Made by a program: the position numbers and the translations under genes. A DNA stretch of 64,000 nt from Clostridium sp. 'deep sea' (GTDB lineage: Bacteria; Bacillota; UBA994; PWPR01): the NCBI RefSeq assembly GCF_014931565.1, contig NZ_CP063353.1, positions 930,001 through 994,000 on the forward strand, given 5' to 3'. Of the stretch, positions 35,126 through 43,995 are shown one piece after another. Below the pieces are notes generated by a model. The model saw only the letters and a list, made by a program, of their open reading frames with translations, was not told the origin of the DNA and searched no databases. Position 1 is the stretch's first letter; each line of letters opens with the position of its first letter.

Positions 35126-36781
35126 CTATCTTCCTTCTGTATACATATATTTATATCCCTGGCTAGCAAATCCTAATGTTGAATATCCATACACATAATT
35201 CCTATAAAAAATGTGTGTTGTATTGGTAGCCAATGGGCATACAACGTTATCATTCATTAAAATTTTCTCAGCATCCATATAATACTGAAGTCTTGTCTCT
35301 TCATTCATTTCTATTGCACCCTTATTGATTAAAGCATCATATTCACTATTACTCCAACCAGTTCCAACTTGATCCCACTCTGAATAAAAAATACTTAATA
35401 CATCATAAGGGTCATTGTAGTAAGCACCCCAACTCATAAAAGCTAATTGATAATTTCCCTTTTTAACATTTTCACTGAATATGCCCCAATCAGCAAAATC
35501 AATTTTAAGCTCTACTCCTAATTCTGTACTGTATACTTGCTGTAGGTATTCTCCATATGTTCTATACCAATCATTTGTTCCTGCTAATGATAATGTTAAA
35601 TCTAATTTTGAGGCATCATCACCAAGACCAAGCTCTTTCATACCCTCAATTAATAAGTCTTTAGGTGTTTTTCCTAAAGCAGTTAATTCTGCTTTCATCT
35701 CTTTTAATGAATCACCTGCAGCCTCTCGGAAATTTCTCTCTCCCACAGAAATTGTAGGAACAACCCAGCCATAGGTTGGTACTCTTAAACCTCCAAAACA
35801 CATTTCATTGATATCTTCATGATCAATACATAAATTAAAAGCTCTTCTTATCTTTTCATTTTTAAACAAATCATTTTTAGTGTTATAAAAATTAAAAACA
35901 AGTCTTTGAGTTGTATTATGCTCATATTTAGAGTTCTCATCTTTTTTAAACTCATCTAGCCATTCTTTGGTATTAACATTAACATAATCTAAAGTACCAC
36001 TTTTATAACTATTAATAACTGTTGTTATATCAGATACAATGCTAATATTCACAGTATCTAGTTTTACAGAGTCAACATCCCAGTAATTAGGATTCTTTTT
36101 TAACACTAGTGAACTGTTATGTACCCAACTATCTAAAACAAAGGGTCCATTATATATAGTATACTTAGCTTCTGTACCATACTTTTCACCCCACTCTTTT
36201 ACTTTATCTTCTCTCTGAGGATAATAAATAGTGGCATTACACATTTCTAAAAAGGCAGGTGTAGTATTAGCAAGAGTTATTTCTAAAGTTTTTGCATCAA
36301 TAGCTTTAACTCCCAATTCAGATATATCCATTTCACCTTTACTAATTTGATTGTAGTTTAAAATTGGTGTCAAAAACCAACTGTTTGGACAACCAGTTTT
36401 GGGATTAGCACTTCGTTTTAATGAATATACATACTGTTCTGCTGTTACAGGCTGACCATCGGACCATTTATTATCTCCTAAATGGAATGTCCAAACTGTA
36501 CCATCTTTACTGGATTCCCAGGATTGAGCATCACCAGGAGCCATAAAATACTCGCCTTCTCTATCAACAAGACGCACAAGACCTTCCATTACATTTGTCA
36601 CAATACTTGATGAATACGTATCGGAGCGTAAAGAAACATCTAATGAATTTGGATCTGCTGATAAATAATTATTTAAATATTGTTCAGTGTTTATGTTACC
36701 TGCTTCTTCTTTTTTACATGCTGTAAAACTAAAACATACAACTACTACCAGTAACATTGCTATTGCTTGTTTTATCTTCAT
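35126..36781 (-). CDS. oppA: Oligopeptide-binding lipoprotein (OppA type)
   Basis: Solute-binding protein of the SBP_bac_5 family. The ATG at 36779-36781, with GGAGG at five bases, gives a lipoprotein signal MKIKQAIAMLLVVVVCFSFT ending in AC. The family signature region DPNSLDVSLRSDTYSSSIVTN is near 45, and the C-terminal lobe contains NYQLAFMSWGAYYNDPYDVLSIF. 551 residues fits peptide binders such as OppA. It is first in the oppA-B-C-D-F operon. The ligand size cannot be judged from sequence. Confidence 0.93.
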   Translation of the reverse strand: MKIKQAIAMLLVVVVCFSFTACKKEEAGNINTEQYLNNYLSADPNSLDVSLRSDTYSSSIVTNVMEGLVRLVDREGEYFMAPGDAQSWESSKDGTVWTFHLGDNKWSDGQPVTAEQYVYSLKRSANPKTGCPNSWFLTPILNYNQISKGEMDISELGVKAIDAKTLEITLANTTPAFLEMCNATIYYPQREDKVKEWGEKYGTEAKYTIYNGPFVLDSWVHNSSLVLKKNPNYWDVDSVKLDTVNISIVSDITTVINSYKSGTLDYVNVNTKEWLDEFKKDENSKYEHNTTQRLVFNFYNTKNDLFKNEKIRRAFNLCIDHEDINEMCFGGLRVPTYGWVVPTISVGERNFREAAGDSLKEMKAELTALGKTPKDLLIEGMKELGLGDDASKLDLTLSLAGTNDWYRTYGEYLQQVYSTELGVELKIDFADWGIFSENVKKGNYQLAFMSWGAYYNDPYDVLSIFYSEWDQVGTGWSNSEYDALINKGAIEMNEETRLQYYMDAEKILMNDNVVCPLATNTTHIFYRNYVYGYSTLGFASQGYKYMYTEGR

Positions 36782-37340
36782 TTTAACCTCCATAATTATA
36801 TAGATTCCTAATTTTAAAAACACATTACTCAGCTATATTTCTTTTAACCTCCATTTCTTAAGTTTTTTTATTAAATTAATGTAGAAATATAGTAGTAAAA
36901 ATTTTTTAATTATTTATTAATTCATTATTAAAGAGATAATAAAAACGCGTACTGCAATAGTATAATTAGTATATTATGTTATTATTTATTGCTAATTTAC
37001 TGTAATAAAGAAAAACTACTAACTTTAAGCAAGGTAGCCTTAATGTACTGTGCAAAAAATTAATATTTAATTATTTTATTGAAATTATTGTCTACATAGT
37101 TTTATTCAATTTTAATTAATAAAGAAAACAGTATGTAAGTAAGTCACTACTCTAACGGTGCAAAATTTATTAATAATAGAATTATTGCACCATCATCTCT
37201 AGTGTCTTAATTGAGTGCAAATTAAATATTTACACTAGTCAATCTAGCCTAATAGAGATTAATCACTTAATAAACTAGTAACCCTTCTATTAGGTTTGAT
37301 TAAATCAATTTTTAAAACTAAGTACTCTTATAAACTATGG
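36782..37340. other. AT-rich control region upstream of oppA
   Basis: About 560 bases without a gene between oppA and the GntR-type regulator. It contains two copies of ATGGAGGTTAAAA on the minus strand (36781-36793 and 36842-36854); the upstream copy starts a 9-codon frame MEVKRNIAE. An inverted repeat GGTGCAA / TTGCACC lies at about 37158-37193. I could not identify a convincing promoter, though one for oppA must lie here. Confidence 0.45.
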
Positions 37341-38006
37341 CTAAAGTTTAATATCAAAATTTATTTCGACATTTTCGGTTTTATATAAGTTTTCTGAAAC
37401 AATGAGATAATGCTCTTGAATACATTTGCAAATTTCTTCACAATTACTTTCTTTTATAGCGTTAACTAGAATATTATGATTACCAGATAATTTATCACTT
37501 GGAGAATATCTTGTATGATATAAAGCATAAAATATAATTGCATTAGCACTATTTAAGGTACTCCACATTTCATATAGTTTTTTCATTTGTGATTCATGAA
37601 TAATTAACTCATGAAACTGCTGATCACATTCTATAATGTTTACCAAGTCTTCTACTTTTGTATATTTTTCCATTTCCTTTACAATAGCATCCATCTTGTT
37701 AATAGTTGTTTCTTTAAACTTTCCATTACACAACTTTACAGATAAGTTCTCAAGTGTAGCTCTTAAAATATATAGTTCCACTGAATCTTTAGCAGATATA
37801 ATCTTAACTGTACAACCTTTACGTGATGAATATGAAATAAGCCCTTCTTGCTCTAATTGTCTAAATGCTTCTCTTATGGGGCCTCTACTTACTCCTAATT
37901 CTTTAGATAAATCTGCTTCCTTTATTCGTTCTCCTTGTTTGATTTCTCCTTTTAGGATTTTATCTCTAATAACTAGTACTACTTCTTCTCTTATTGTTTT
38001 AAACAT
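37341..38006 (-). CDS. GntR family transcriptional regulator, FadR/FCD type
   Basis: A 221-residue repressor or activator. The winged helix occupies 1-75 (GERIKEADLSKELGVSRGPIREAFRQLEQEGLI, then CTVKII); the C-terminal FCD effector domain is helical, with the histidines of CDQQFHELIIHES and GNHNILVNAIKE probably binding a metal and a carboxylate ligand. It is upstream of and co-oriented with the opp operon, so it may control peptide uptake, but this is inference. GGGGG precedes the ATG. Confidence 0.88.
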   Translation of the reverse strand: MFKTIREEVVLVIRDKILKGEIKQGERIKEADLSKELGVSRGPIREAFRQLEQEGLISYSSRKGCTVKIISAKDSVELYILRATLENLSVKLCNGKFKETTINKMDAIVKEMEKYTKVEDLVNIIECDQQFHELIIHESQMKKLYEMWSTLNSANAIIFYALYHTRYSPSDKLSGNHNILVNAIKESNCEEICKCIQEHYLIVSENLYKTENVEINFDIKL

Positions 38007-38112
38007 ATGTTATCCCCCAATATTACTAATCTACTAAAAATAATATCATTAATTAAGAATCAAACAAAAAAAATAATTCAATATTGAGATAGTTTATTTC
38101 ATTTCTAAGTCA

Positions 38113-38141
38113 ATAATAAAACTACTTTTGTATATTGTCAA
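38113..38141 (-). promoter_or_regulatory. Sigma-A promoter for the GntR-type regulator gene
   Basis: On the minus strand TTGACA (38136-38141), a 17-base spacer and TATTAT (38113-38118). The leader would be about 100 bases. The surrounding ACAATAAATTGTTGACAA contains a partial palindrome over the -35 box that could be an autoregulatory operator. Confidence 0.7.
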
Positions 38142-38381
38142 CAATTTATTGTTTTTTGTATTTAATTTATTCAGTAAAGTAGCTGCTTAAAGTAGTACAT
38201 CATATAAAGATTTTTTTAAAACTAGTTATAAATAACCTAGGTTATTATTAAACTATTAACCCTCACCTAGAGCTATTTTAAATTTTTTGTAGCTATGCAT
38301 AATCTAATGTTTTTATGAAATGATTTTAATATTTTTGTGGTTTGTTTTATAAGAGCAATGATTATATTAATGAAAATGTAT
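38142..38381. other. AT-rich intergenic stretch upstream of the regulator gene
   Basis: No gene, RNA or clear motif seen between the regulator promoter and the terminator at 38382. Confidence 0.4.
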
Positions 38382-38408
38382 AAAAAAAAGGACCAATGGT
38401 CCTTTTTT
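38382..38408. terminator. Terminator after the NUDIX gene (bidirectional)
   Basis: GGACC-aat-GGTCC flanked by eight A and six T. On the minus strand it would end the NUDIX transcript. Array C begins immediately after its T-run on the plus strand. Confidence 0.8.
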
Positions 38409-38537
38409 GGCATGGGTGAATCTTGTTGTATAAGATTTATGGGGTAGGTATTTTATGCTTTAATTCGCTTCGCTGCTTAAAACAAAAATACGGTTTGGAC
38501 TTCACTTCGTTTCGTGGGCTTCGCGCGGATTTAAAAC
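38409..38537 (+). repeat. GGGGTGG-type palindrome array, locus C (diverged)
   Basis: GGCATGGGTG, AATCTT / AAGATT, GGGGTAGG (38441-38448), GTATTTT / AAAATAC (38448-38491) enclosing TTCGCTTCGC, GGTTTGG (38492-38498), ACTTCACTTCG, then GGGCTTCGCGCGGATTTAAAAC. The separators are less regular than at A and B, but the right end GCGCGGATTTAAAA is shared with locus D. It stops about 12 bases before the NUDIX stop codon. Confidence 0.75.
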
Positions 38538-38549
38538 AAACTACATATA

Positions 38550-38945
38550 TTACCCCATGATTTTAAGCAAGGTTTCTCTATCTTCTGGAAATGATAGTTT
38601 TAGGGTTTTAAGTTGCTTTTTTGTAATCCACTTAATATCGTAAATTAAGTGATCGGGGTCTTGAATAGTGGCTTCTCCTCCTACTATTCTCACCTTATAA
38701 TATTTTACTGGAGCAGGTTTATTAAAGGCTATTATGTCTTTTTGGAATAGTTGTTTTTCGACCTTTACTAAGTAGCCAGTTTCTTCGTAGGTTTCTCTTA
38801 TACAACATTCCTTAAAGCTTTCATTAGGCTTTTTTCGGCCTGATGGAACTGACCACTTTTTATCTTTATTTTCATAACCCTGCTGCAAAACCATTAGTAT
38901 TTCGTTTTGATCATTTATACAGACTGCTGCTGAAAATTGCCACAT
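38550..38945 (-). CDS. NUDIX hydrolase
   Basis: A 131-residue pyrophosphohydrolase with a complete Nudix box, GRKKPNESFKECC then IRETYEETGY (Gx5Ex7RExxEExG), at about 37-59. The substrate cannot be told; the small size fits a MutT-like or ADP-sugar/nucleotide cleaner. It stands alone, between array C and the structured element copy 2. Ribosome site GAGGAG upstream. Confidence 0.9.
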   Translation of the reverse strand: MWQFSAAVCINDQNEILMVLQQGYENKDKKWSVPSGRKKPNESFKECCIRETYEETGYLVKVEKQLFQKDIIAFNKPAPVKYYKVRIVGGEATIQDPDHLIYDIKWITKKQLKTLKLSFPEDRETLLKIMG

Positions 38946-39133
38946 TGTTTTCTCCTCAACATTTTATTAGAGTCAAACAGGGGTACACATGGAATGCGTA
39001 CCCTAAGCTATCATGTTTAATTGTTTGATTGTTTGTGTTTTAACTTACTTTAATCCGCAGAACCTTAAATGCTAGCTTTTTTTTATTAAACAACCGTAAA
39101 AAGCAATAGATAACCAACTCAATGCCCCATTAT
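38946..39133. other. Intergenic stretch between the NUDIX gene and the structured element
   Basis: AT-rich, no gene; must contain the NUDIX promoter. Nothing further recognised. Confidence 0.4.
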
Positions 39134-39268
39134 GCCGTGGCTTACAGAATTGAGCCTAGATTAAGGAATAGTAAAAATCGTTAAAAACATAATACGAGCC
39201 CAGTATATGTTTTTGACTATTTTTACGTATGACGCAGAGCTAGGTTTAATTATGGAAGCGTCAATGGA
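39134..39268. repeat. Structured 135-bp element, copy 2
   Basis: Begins GCCGTGGCTTACAGAATTG and ends TTAATTATGGAAGCGTCAATGGA. The outer arms pair imperfectly: GCTTACAGAATTGAGCCTAG against the reverse of CTAGGTTTAATTATGGAAGC. The inner stem differs in sequence from copy 1 (11363-11495) but has the same layout of two helices with a four-base internal loop. It ends just before the stop codon of the S9 peptidase gene, as copy 1 does with ftsY. Confidence 0.75.
39171..39226 (-). terminator. Terminator-like core of the structured element, behind the S9 peptidase gene
   Basis: GTAAAAAT-cgtt-AAAAACATA pairs with TATGTTTTT-gact-ATTTTTAC. On the minus strand the stem is followed by TTTTTAC. The stem is AT-rich, so it is weaker than the ftsY terminator. 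Confidence 0.55.
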
Positions 39269-39286
39269 TTGAAAGCAATCACAAAC

Positions 39287-41239
39287 CTAACAATACTTAC
39301 CAAACCAATCCACTATAGCATCCAGTCTCACAATCCTATTGGCAGGTTTACCTACTCTCGATAAACCATGGTGTTCATCATGAAAAATTAGCATCTCTGT
39401 TATATTGCCTAATCGCTTTAGTGCTACATACCACTGTTCAGCTTGCTCTAGTGGGCAACGATAGTCTTTATCACTGTGTATTATTAATAAAGGGGTATTT
39501 ACATTAGGTGCATATCTAATAGGTGAACGCTCTAATACAAAGTCTTCTTTATCCCATAAATCTGCTCCACCCATACCATAACGATCACCATTCCAGCCGT
39601 TATCAGCTATACCATATTTGGTATATAAATTACTCATTGAGCGTTGGGTAACCGCTGCAGAGAATAAATCACAGTGGCTTATTAACCAGTTAGTAAAGTA
39701 TCCACCTTGGCTACCACCAGTAACTGCCATATGTTTTTCATCCACCCAATTTAATTTACTAACCTCTCTGGCCATAAACTCAAGATCTCTAGTATCACAA
39801 CCACACCAATCACCAATTATAGCTCTACTAAAGTCTTCACTATATCCTAAGCTACCTCTGGGGTTAGCGTAAAATACAGCATAACCATTACCAGCTAGTA
39901 TCTGAAACTCATGGAAAAAAATATTTCCGTATGAACTATGTGGACCTCCATGAATTTGCATAACTAATGGGTGTTTTTCACCCTCTTTAAAATCTATTGG
40001 CTTTAATATCCATCCTTCTAAGGTTACACCCTCAGGGCTTTCAAAAAGTATTTGCTCTGGTAATGCTATATATTTATCTTTAAATAATTCTTCGTTTAAA
40101 TAGGTAATTCGCTCTAACTCAGTTGAATCGCCATACCAAATATCACATGGTGATTCAGGATCAGCTAAGTTGGCAATAATTTTGTCACCTGAGACATCAT
40201 AAGAGCTAACTACTACAGACCCATCACCAATTACACGCTCAGATTCTTCTGTTTGCAGGTTTATTCGCTCTAAAAAGCAGTTTCCTTTTTCAGTTATTAC
40301 AAAATACACATACTGGCCATCTTTAGAAACAGTTAAACCAGAATTTCCACGCTCAGAAGCAATGTCACTGCCTACGCTCTTACCAATGTATTGATTGTAG
40401 TTTTTACCTATTTGTTTAATGCTTTTAGTAGCAATATTAATCTGCCATATTTTATTATAACCACCTGGATAAGGGTATTTTTCTATTCCTGTGCATAAAA
40501 TATCTCCGTTTGGCATAAATATTGGAGCACTATATCTGCCATTATGAGGTGTTACTCTTTCAATAGTTCCTTCAGCTATATTTAGCACATAAATATCTGT
40601 TTTTAAATCTAACTCATCCTCATTGCGGTTTAAGCTAAAGGCTAAATACTTATTATCTGGTGACACAACTGGAGCAGCTGCTCCTAGTTTATCAAAGCTA
40701 AGTTGTTTTACTTGTAAAGTTGCAATATCTACGTAGTATAATTGCTCTGGAATATTATCTAATAATCCCTTGCCATTAAACTTATAACGAAGCTTTGTTA
40801 TATGAGTAACTGTAGCATTTTCATTAAACTTGCTTTCTTTTTTACGTTCTTTGGCCAAATAGTAAATACCACTGCTATCTGGTGTCCAACAATAGTCACT
40901 TACACCAACGGGGGTATTAGTTACCTTAAATGATTCACCATTATTAGCGTTATTAATCCAAATTTGATTATTATCACTTCTGTTTGATACAAAGGCTATT
41001 GATTCACCATTAGGTGACCATTTTGCATTCAGGTTCTTTGTTTTATGATCTCCACTGCCTGTTGTAAAAGGTATGTTTCTTTCACCATTCCAAAGCCAAA
41101 TATTAGTTAAGTAAGTATTACTTTTTTCTGATACCTCAGTAACTTCGTATAATGCTTTGCTTCCATCAGGAGATAATTTTGGGTTACCTGTGAAACTCAT
41201 AGCAAAGAGATCGTTACTGGTAAAAGGCTTGTTTATCAT
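39287..41239 (-). CDS. S9 family peptidase (acylaminoacyl-peptidase / prolyl oligopeptidase type)
   Basis: 650 residues: an N-terminal beta-propeller (about 1-390, with repeats such as SPDGSKALY, WSPNGESIAFVSNR, WTPDSSGIYYL) and a C-terminal alpha/beta hydrolase. The nucleophile is in GGSQGGY near 520, the acid in HSDKDYRCP near 600 and the His in HDEHHGLSR near 635. No signal peptide, so cytoplasmic. It would remove dipeptides or acylated residues from short peptides. AGGAGG precedes the ATG. Confidence 0.93.
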   Translation of the reverse strand: MINKPFTSNDLFAMSFTGNPKLSPDGSKALYEVTEVSEKSNTYLTNIWLWNGERNIPFTTGSGDHKTKNLNAKWSPNGESIAFVSNRSDNNQIWINNANNGESFKVTNTPVGVSDYCWTPDSSGIYYLAKERKKESKFNENATVTHITKLRYKFNGKGLLDNIPEQLYYVDIATLQVKQLSFDKLGAAAPVVSPDNKYLAFSLNRNEDELDLKTDIYVLNIAEGTIERVTPHNGRYSAPIFMPNGDILCTGIEKYPYPGGYNKIWQINIATKSIKQIGKNYNQYIGKSVGSDIASERGNSGLTVSKDGQYVYFVITEKGNCFLERINLQTEESERVIGDGSVVVSSYDVSGDKIIANLADPESPCDIWYGDSTELERITYLNEELFKDKYIALPEQILFESPEGVTLEGWILKPIDFKEGEKHPLVMQIHGGPHSSYGNIFFHEFQILAGNGYAVFYANPRGSLGYSEDFSRAIIGDWCGCDTRDLEFMAREVSKLNWVDEKHMAVTGGSQGGYFTNWLISHCDLFSAAVTQRSMSNLYTKYGIADNGWNGDRYGMGGADLWDKEDFVLERSPIRYAPNVNTPLLIIHSDKDYRCPLEQAEQWYVALKRLGNITEMLIFHDEHHGLSRVGKPANRIVRLDAIVDWFGKYC

Positions 41240-41359
41240 TGTTGCACCTCCTGTTATAATGAATGTATATAAATATTCGTTAATAAATTATTTTAACCTG
41301 CCTAAGAATAAAATATATTTGTTTTGTTATAGCATTATTAAAGAGAGTGAGGATTTAAT

Positions 41360-42070
41360 ATGAAATATAAAGGTATTATATTCGACTTAGATGATACTGT
41401 ATGGGATTTTCAGGCAAATTCTCAAGTAGCACTAAAAGGTGTGTGGAGTCAAATTAGTAAAATTGGCAATCTTAAATCAAAATCTTATAATGATTTTTTA
41501 AAGATATATCATATTATAAATGTGAATTTATGGAGTGAATACCGTAAAGGTCTGCGTGACTCCAAAAATATTAATAAAGACCGTTTTACTCTCACAGCAA
41601 AAGAAATGGGAGTAAAACTTAGTAACAAACAACAAATAGAAATAGCTAATTTATTTTTGAAACTGCTGTACAGAGGTCAAATTTTAATGCCTCATGCCCT
41701 AAGCGTTTTAGAGTATTTAAAGCAAAAGTATAAAATAGGATTAATAACAAATGGTTTTGCTAATGGCTTATCTCGTCTTGAATCATGTAAAATAGAGCAT
41801 TTTTTTGACTCAGTTATTTGCTCTGAAATATATGGCAAACCTAAACCAGACACAGGTATTTTTTTACATGCAGTAGAAAAGCTAAAAGGCAAACCTCATG
41901 AATTCATTTATGTTGGTGATAATTATGAAGGTGATGTGTTAGGTGCTAAAAATGCCGGATTAGATGCTATTTATCTTGATTTACATAATTTTGATTATTC
42001 TGGTTTTCAAATTCAACCAAATTACGTAATTAAGTCACTAGTTGAGCTTAAATCAATCTTTAGGTATTAA
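41360..42070 (+). CDS. HAD family hydrolase (YjjG/YfnB-like)
   Basis: A 236-residue HAD phosphatase. Motif I is FDLDDTVWDF with Asp9 and Asp11, motif II LITNG, the lysine lies in YGKPKPD, and motif III is VGDNYEGDVLGAKNAG. The helical cap insert between motifs I and II is that of subfamily IA, best matched by nucleotide phosphatases of the YjjG/YfnB type. Monocistronic, with a terminator-like hairpin after it. Confidence 0.85.
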   Translation: MKYKGIIFDLDDTVWDFQANSQVALKGVWSQISKIGNLKSKSYNDFLKIYHIINVNLWSEYRKGLRDSKNINKDRFTLTAKEMGVKLSNKQQIEIANLFLKLLYRGQILMPHALSVLEYLKQKYKIGLITNGFANGLSRLESCKIEHFFDSVICSEIYGKPKPDTGIFLHAVEKLKGKPHEFIYVGDNYEGDVLGAKNAGLDAIYLDLHNFDYSGFQIQPNYVIKSLVELKSIFRY

Positions 42071-42071
42071 T

Positions 42072-42111
42072 AAACTGCTACTTGAGTTTAAAACACTCTC
42101 TGTAGCAGTTT
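42072..42111 (+). terminator. Terminator of the HAD hydrolase gene
   Basis: AAACTGCTAC pairs with GTAGCAGTTT around a 20-base loop, followed by AATTAAAAT. The loop is long and the T-run poor, so strength is uncertain; the amidase gene converges on it. Confidence 0.5.
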
Positions 42112-42211
42112 AATTAAAATATTACAAATAACTCTTAAAGGATTTTGAATAAGCTTATTAGCTATTTATTAAAATACTATTAATTATTACCTTTGAATTA
42201 ATATAAAAATA
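42112..42211. other. Short AT-rich gap before the amidase stop
   Basis: No motif seen besides AT-rich runs. Confidence 0.3.
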
Positions 42212-43795
42212 TTATACTTGTAACTTATTAACACATGGTTTAGTTCTATGTTTTGTGCCTTGCTCATAGGAATAAGCAGCCTTTAACAAAAGATCCTCAT
42301 TAAATAGTTTAGCTACTAAAGTTATACCCACTGGTTCGCCATTATCTCTAAAGCCTGCTGGTACAGTTATCGCAGGATAACCTGCAGTAGCATAATAGCT
42401 ACTTAAAGCTACAGATAAACTAAGTAACATATCTACGTTATTTTCAGCCAAACATTTATCTAATATAGCCCTGCTATTATTTTGCACTTGCTTAGCTAGT
42501 GTTTCCATATTAGAGTTACTAAACTCTGCTTTATTGGCACTCTCTAAAACATCTTGTCCATATACAGCTCGATTAGCTAAATCAATGTTATTATAATCAA
42601 TAATTTTACTAAGTGTTAAATCACTGTTTTCTCTGGTGTTTTCCTTTAGATACTTATTAACACCGTGTTTAAAATCATGCATTAAAAAGTTAAAATACTC
42701 TGGTACTTTAATATCTGATGGCAATGTAACTAGTTTAACTATAGCGCCTAACATAGTTAACTCACTAACCACTCTATTTAGTATTTCCTTATCACCATAT
42801 CGTAAATTATAAAGATTTTCATTAATTACTAAACCTATTTTTATGCCTTTTAAACCATCTTTAACTAAATACTGGGTAAAATCTTTTGAAGAATGTTTAA
42901 CTAATAAGGTGTCACTATCATTAACATCTACTCCTACTAACTCTCCTATTACTATAGCTGCATCGTATACGGTTCGAGTCATAGGACCAGCTGTATCCAT
43001 TCTACTTGAAATTGGGATTATTCGGTTTTTGCTCCAAAGACCAGTGCTTAGTTTAAAGCCTACTATTGCATTTTGATTTGCAGGATAAAGAATAGAGCCC
43101 TCTGTTTCAGTACCAATTGAAAAGGCAGCTAAGCATAACGATGTGGCAACAGCTGAGCCTGCACTTGAACCACCTACATCATATTTGCCATAGGCATTTT
43201 TAGTTTGACCACCCAAGGCTGAATAGCCATTAGCTGGATTACTACTCATACAGTTTGCCCATTCTGTTAAATTAGTCTTACCTAAAATAATTGCTCCAGA
43301 TTCTCTTAACCTTTTAACAATATAGGCATCATCATCACATTGAGAATACTCTAAGGCCTTTGCCCCTGCGGTATTATGGAGCTTATCTCCTGTACCAATA
43401 TTGTCTTTTAATAATACAGGTATGCCAAACAACTTGCCTTTGAAGTCCCCTTTAGCTAATTTTAAATCCATAGTTTCTGCAATTTCTATAACATCTGGAT
43501 TAAGCTCTAAAACAGAGTTTATTGCTGCATTGAATTGTAATATTCTTTTTAAGTAAAATATCACCAGTTCTTTTATAGAAAACGCATGCTCAAAAATATG
43601 TTTATGTAAGCTCTTAATATCCGCTTCTATTATTAAACTATGGAGCTCTAAATATCTTTCATTACTCATCGTCTGTAATTGCTGTGTTAAATGACCAGTA
43701 TTTAATTTCCTTCTACAGGTTGTTTTTTGCATGTTATCATATTGTTTTTTTATTTGTAATTGTATGTAACTCTTATATCTGTCTTGTATGCTCAT
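42212..43795 (-). CDS. Amidase of the amidase-signature family
   Basis: About 527 residues. The Ser-cisSer-Lys triad is visible: Lys in VLLKDNIGTGDKL and the two serines in GGSSAGSAVAT, followed by IGTETEGSILYPA. It hydrolyses amides. It resembles GatA but has a longer N-terminus and no gatB/gatC nearby, so a peptide or amino-acid amidase is more likely. I use the ATG at 43793-43795 with AGGAGG eight bases away; a GTG three codons upstream is also in frame but too close to the ribosome site. Confidence 0.87.
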   Translation of the reverse strand: MSIQDRYKSYIQLQIKKQYDNMQKTTCRRKLNTGHLTQQLQTMSNERYLELHSLIIEADIKSLHKHIFEHAFSIKELVIFYLKRILQFNAAINSVLELNPDVIEIAETMDLKLAKGDFKGKLFGIPVLLKDNIGTGDKLHNTAGAKALEYSQCDDDAYIVKRLRESGAIILGKTNLTEWANCMSSNPANGYSALGGQTKNAYGKYDVGGSSAGSAVATSLCLAAFSIGTETEGSILYPANQNAIVGFKLSTGLWSKNRIIPISSRMDTAGPMTRTVYDAAIVIGELVGVDVNDSDTLLVKHSSKDFTQYLVKDGLKGIKIGLVINENLYNLRYGDKEILNRVVSELTMLGAIVKLVTLPSDIKVPEYFNFLMHDFKHGVNKYLKENTRENSDLTLSKIIDYNNIDLANRAVYGQDVLESANKAEFSNSNMETLAKQVQNNSRAILDKCLAENNVDMLLSLSVALSSYYATAGYPAITVPAGFRDNGEPVGITLVAKLFNEDLLLKAAYSYEQGTKHRTKPCVNKLQV

Positions 43796-43995
43796 GCAAG
43801 ACACCTCCTCACTTAATAAAACATTATCATAACCACATTAATCCCACAAGCAATAACTTGCATTTATTGAAATTTTCAGATATACATAAAATCTTAAGAA
43901 TTTATTCTAAAAAGCTTAACAATTATTTAGCTAATTTTTAATCTTTATAGAGTAACCTTTTAGTAGTCAAGTCAGTAGAGTTAGGAGGATTAAAC

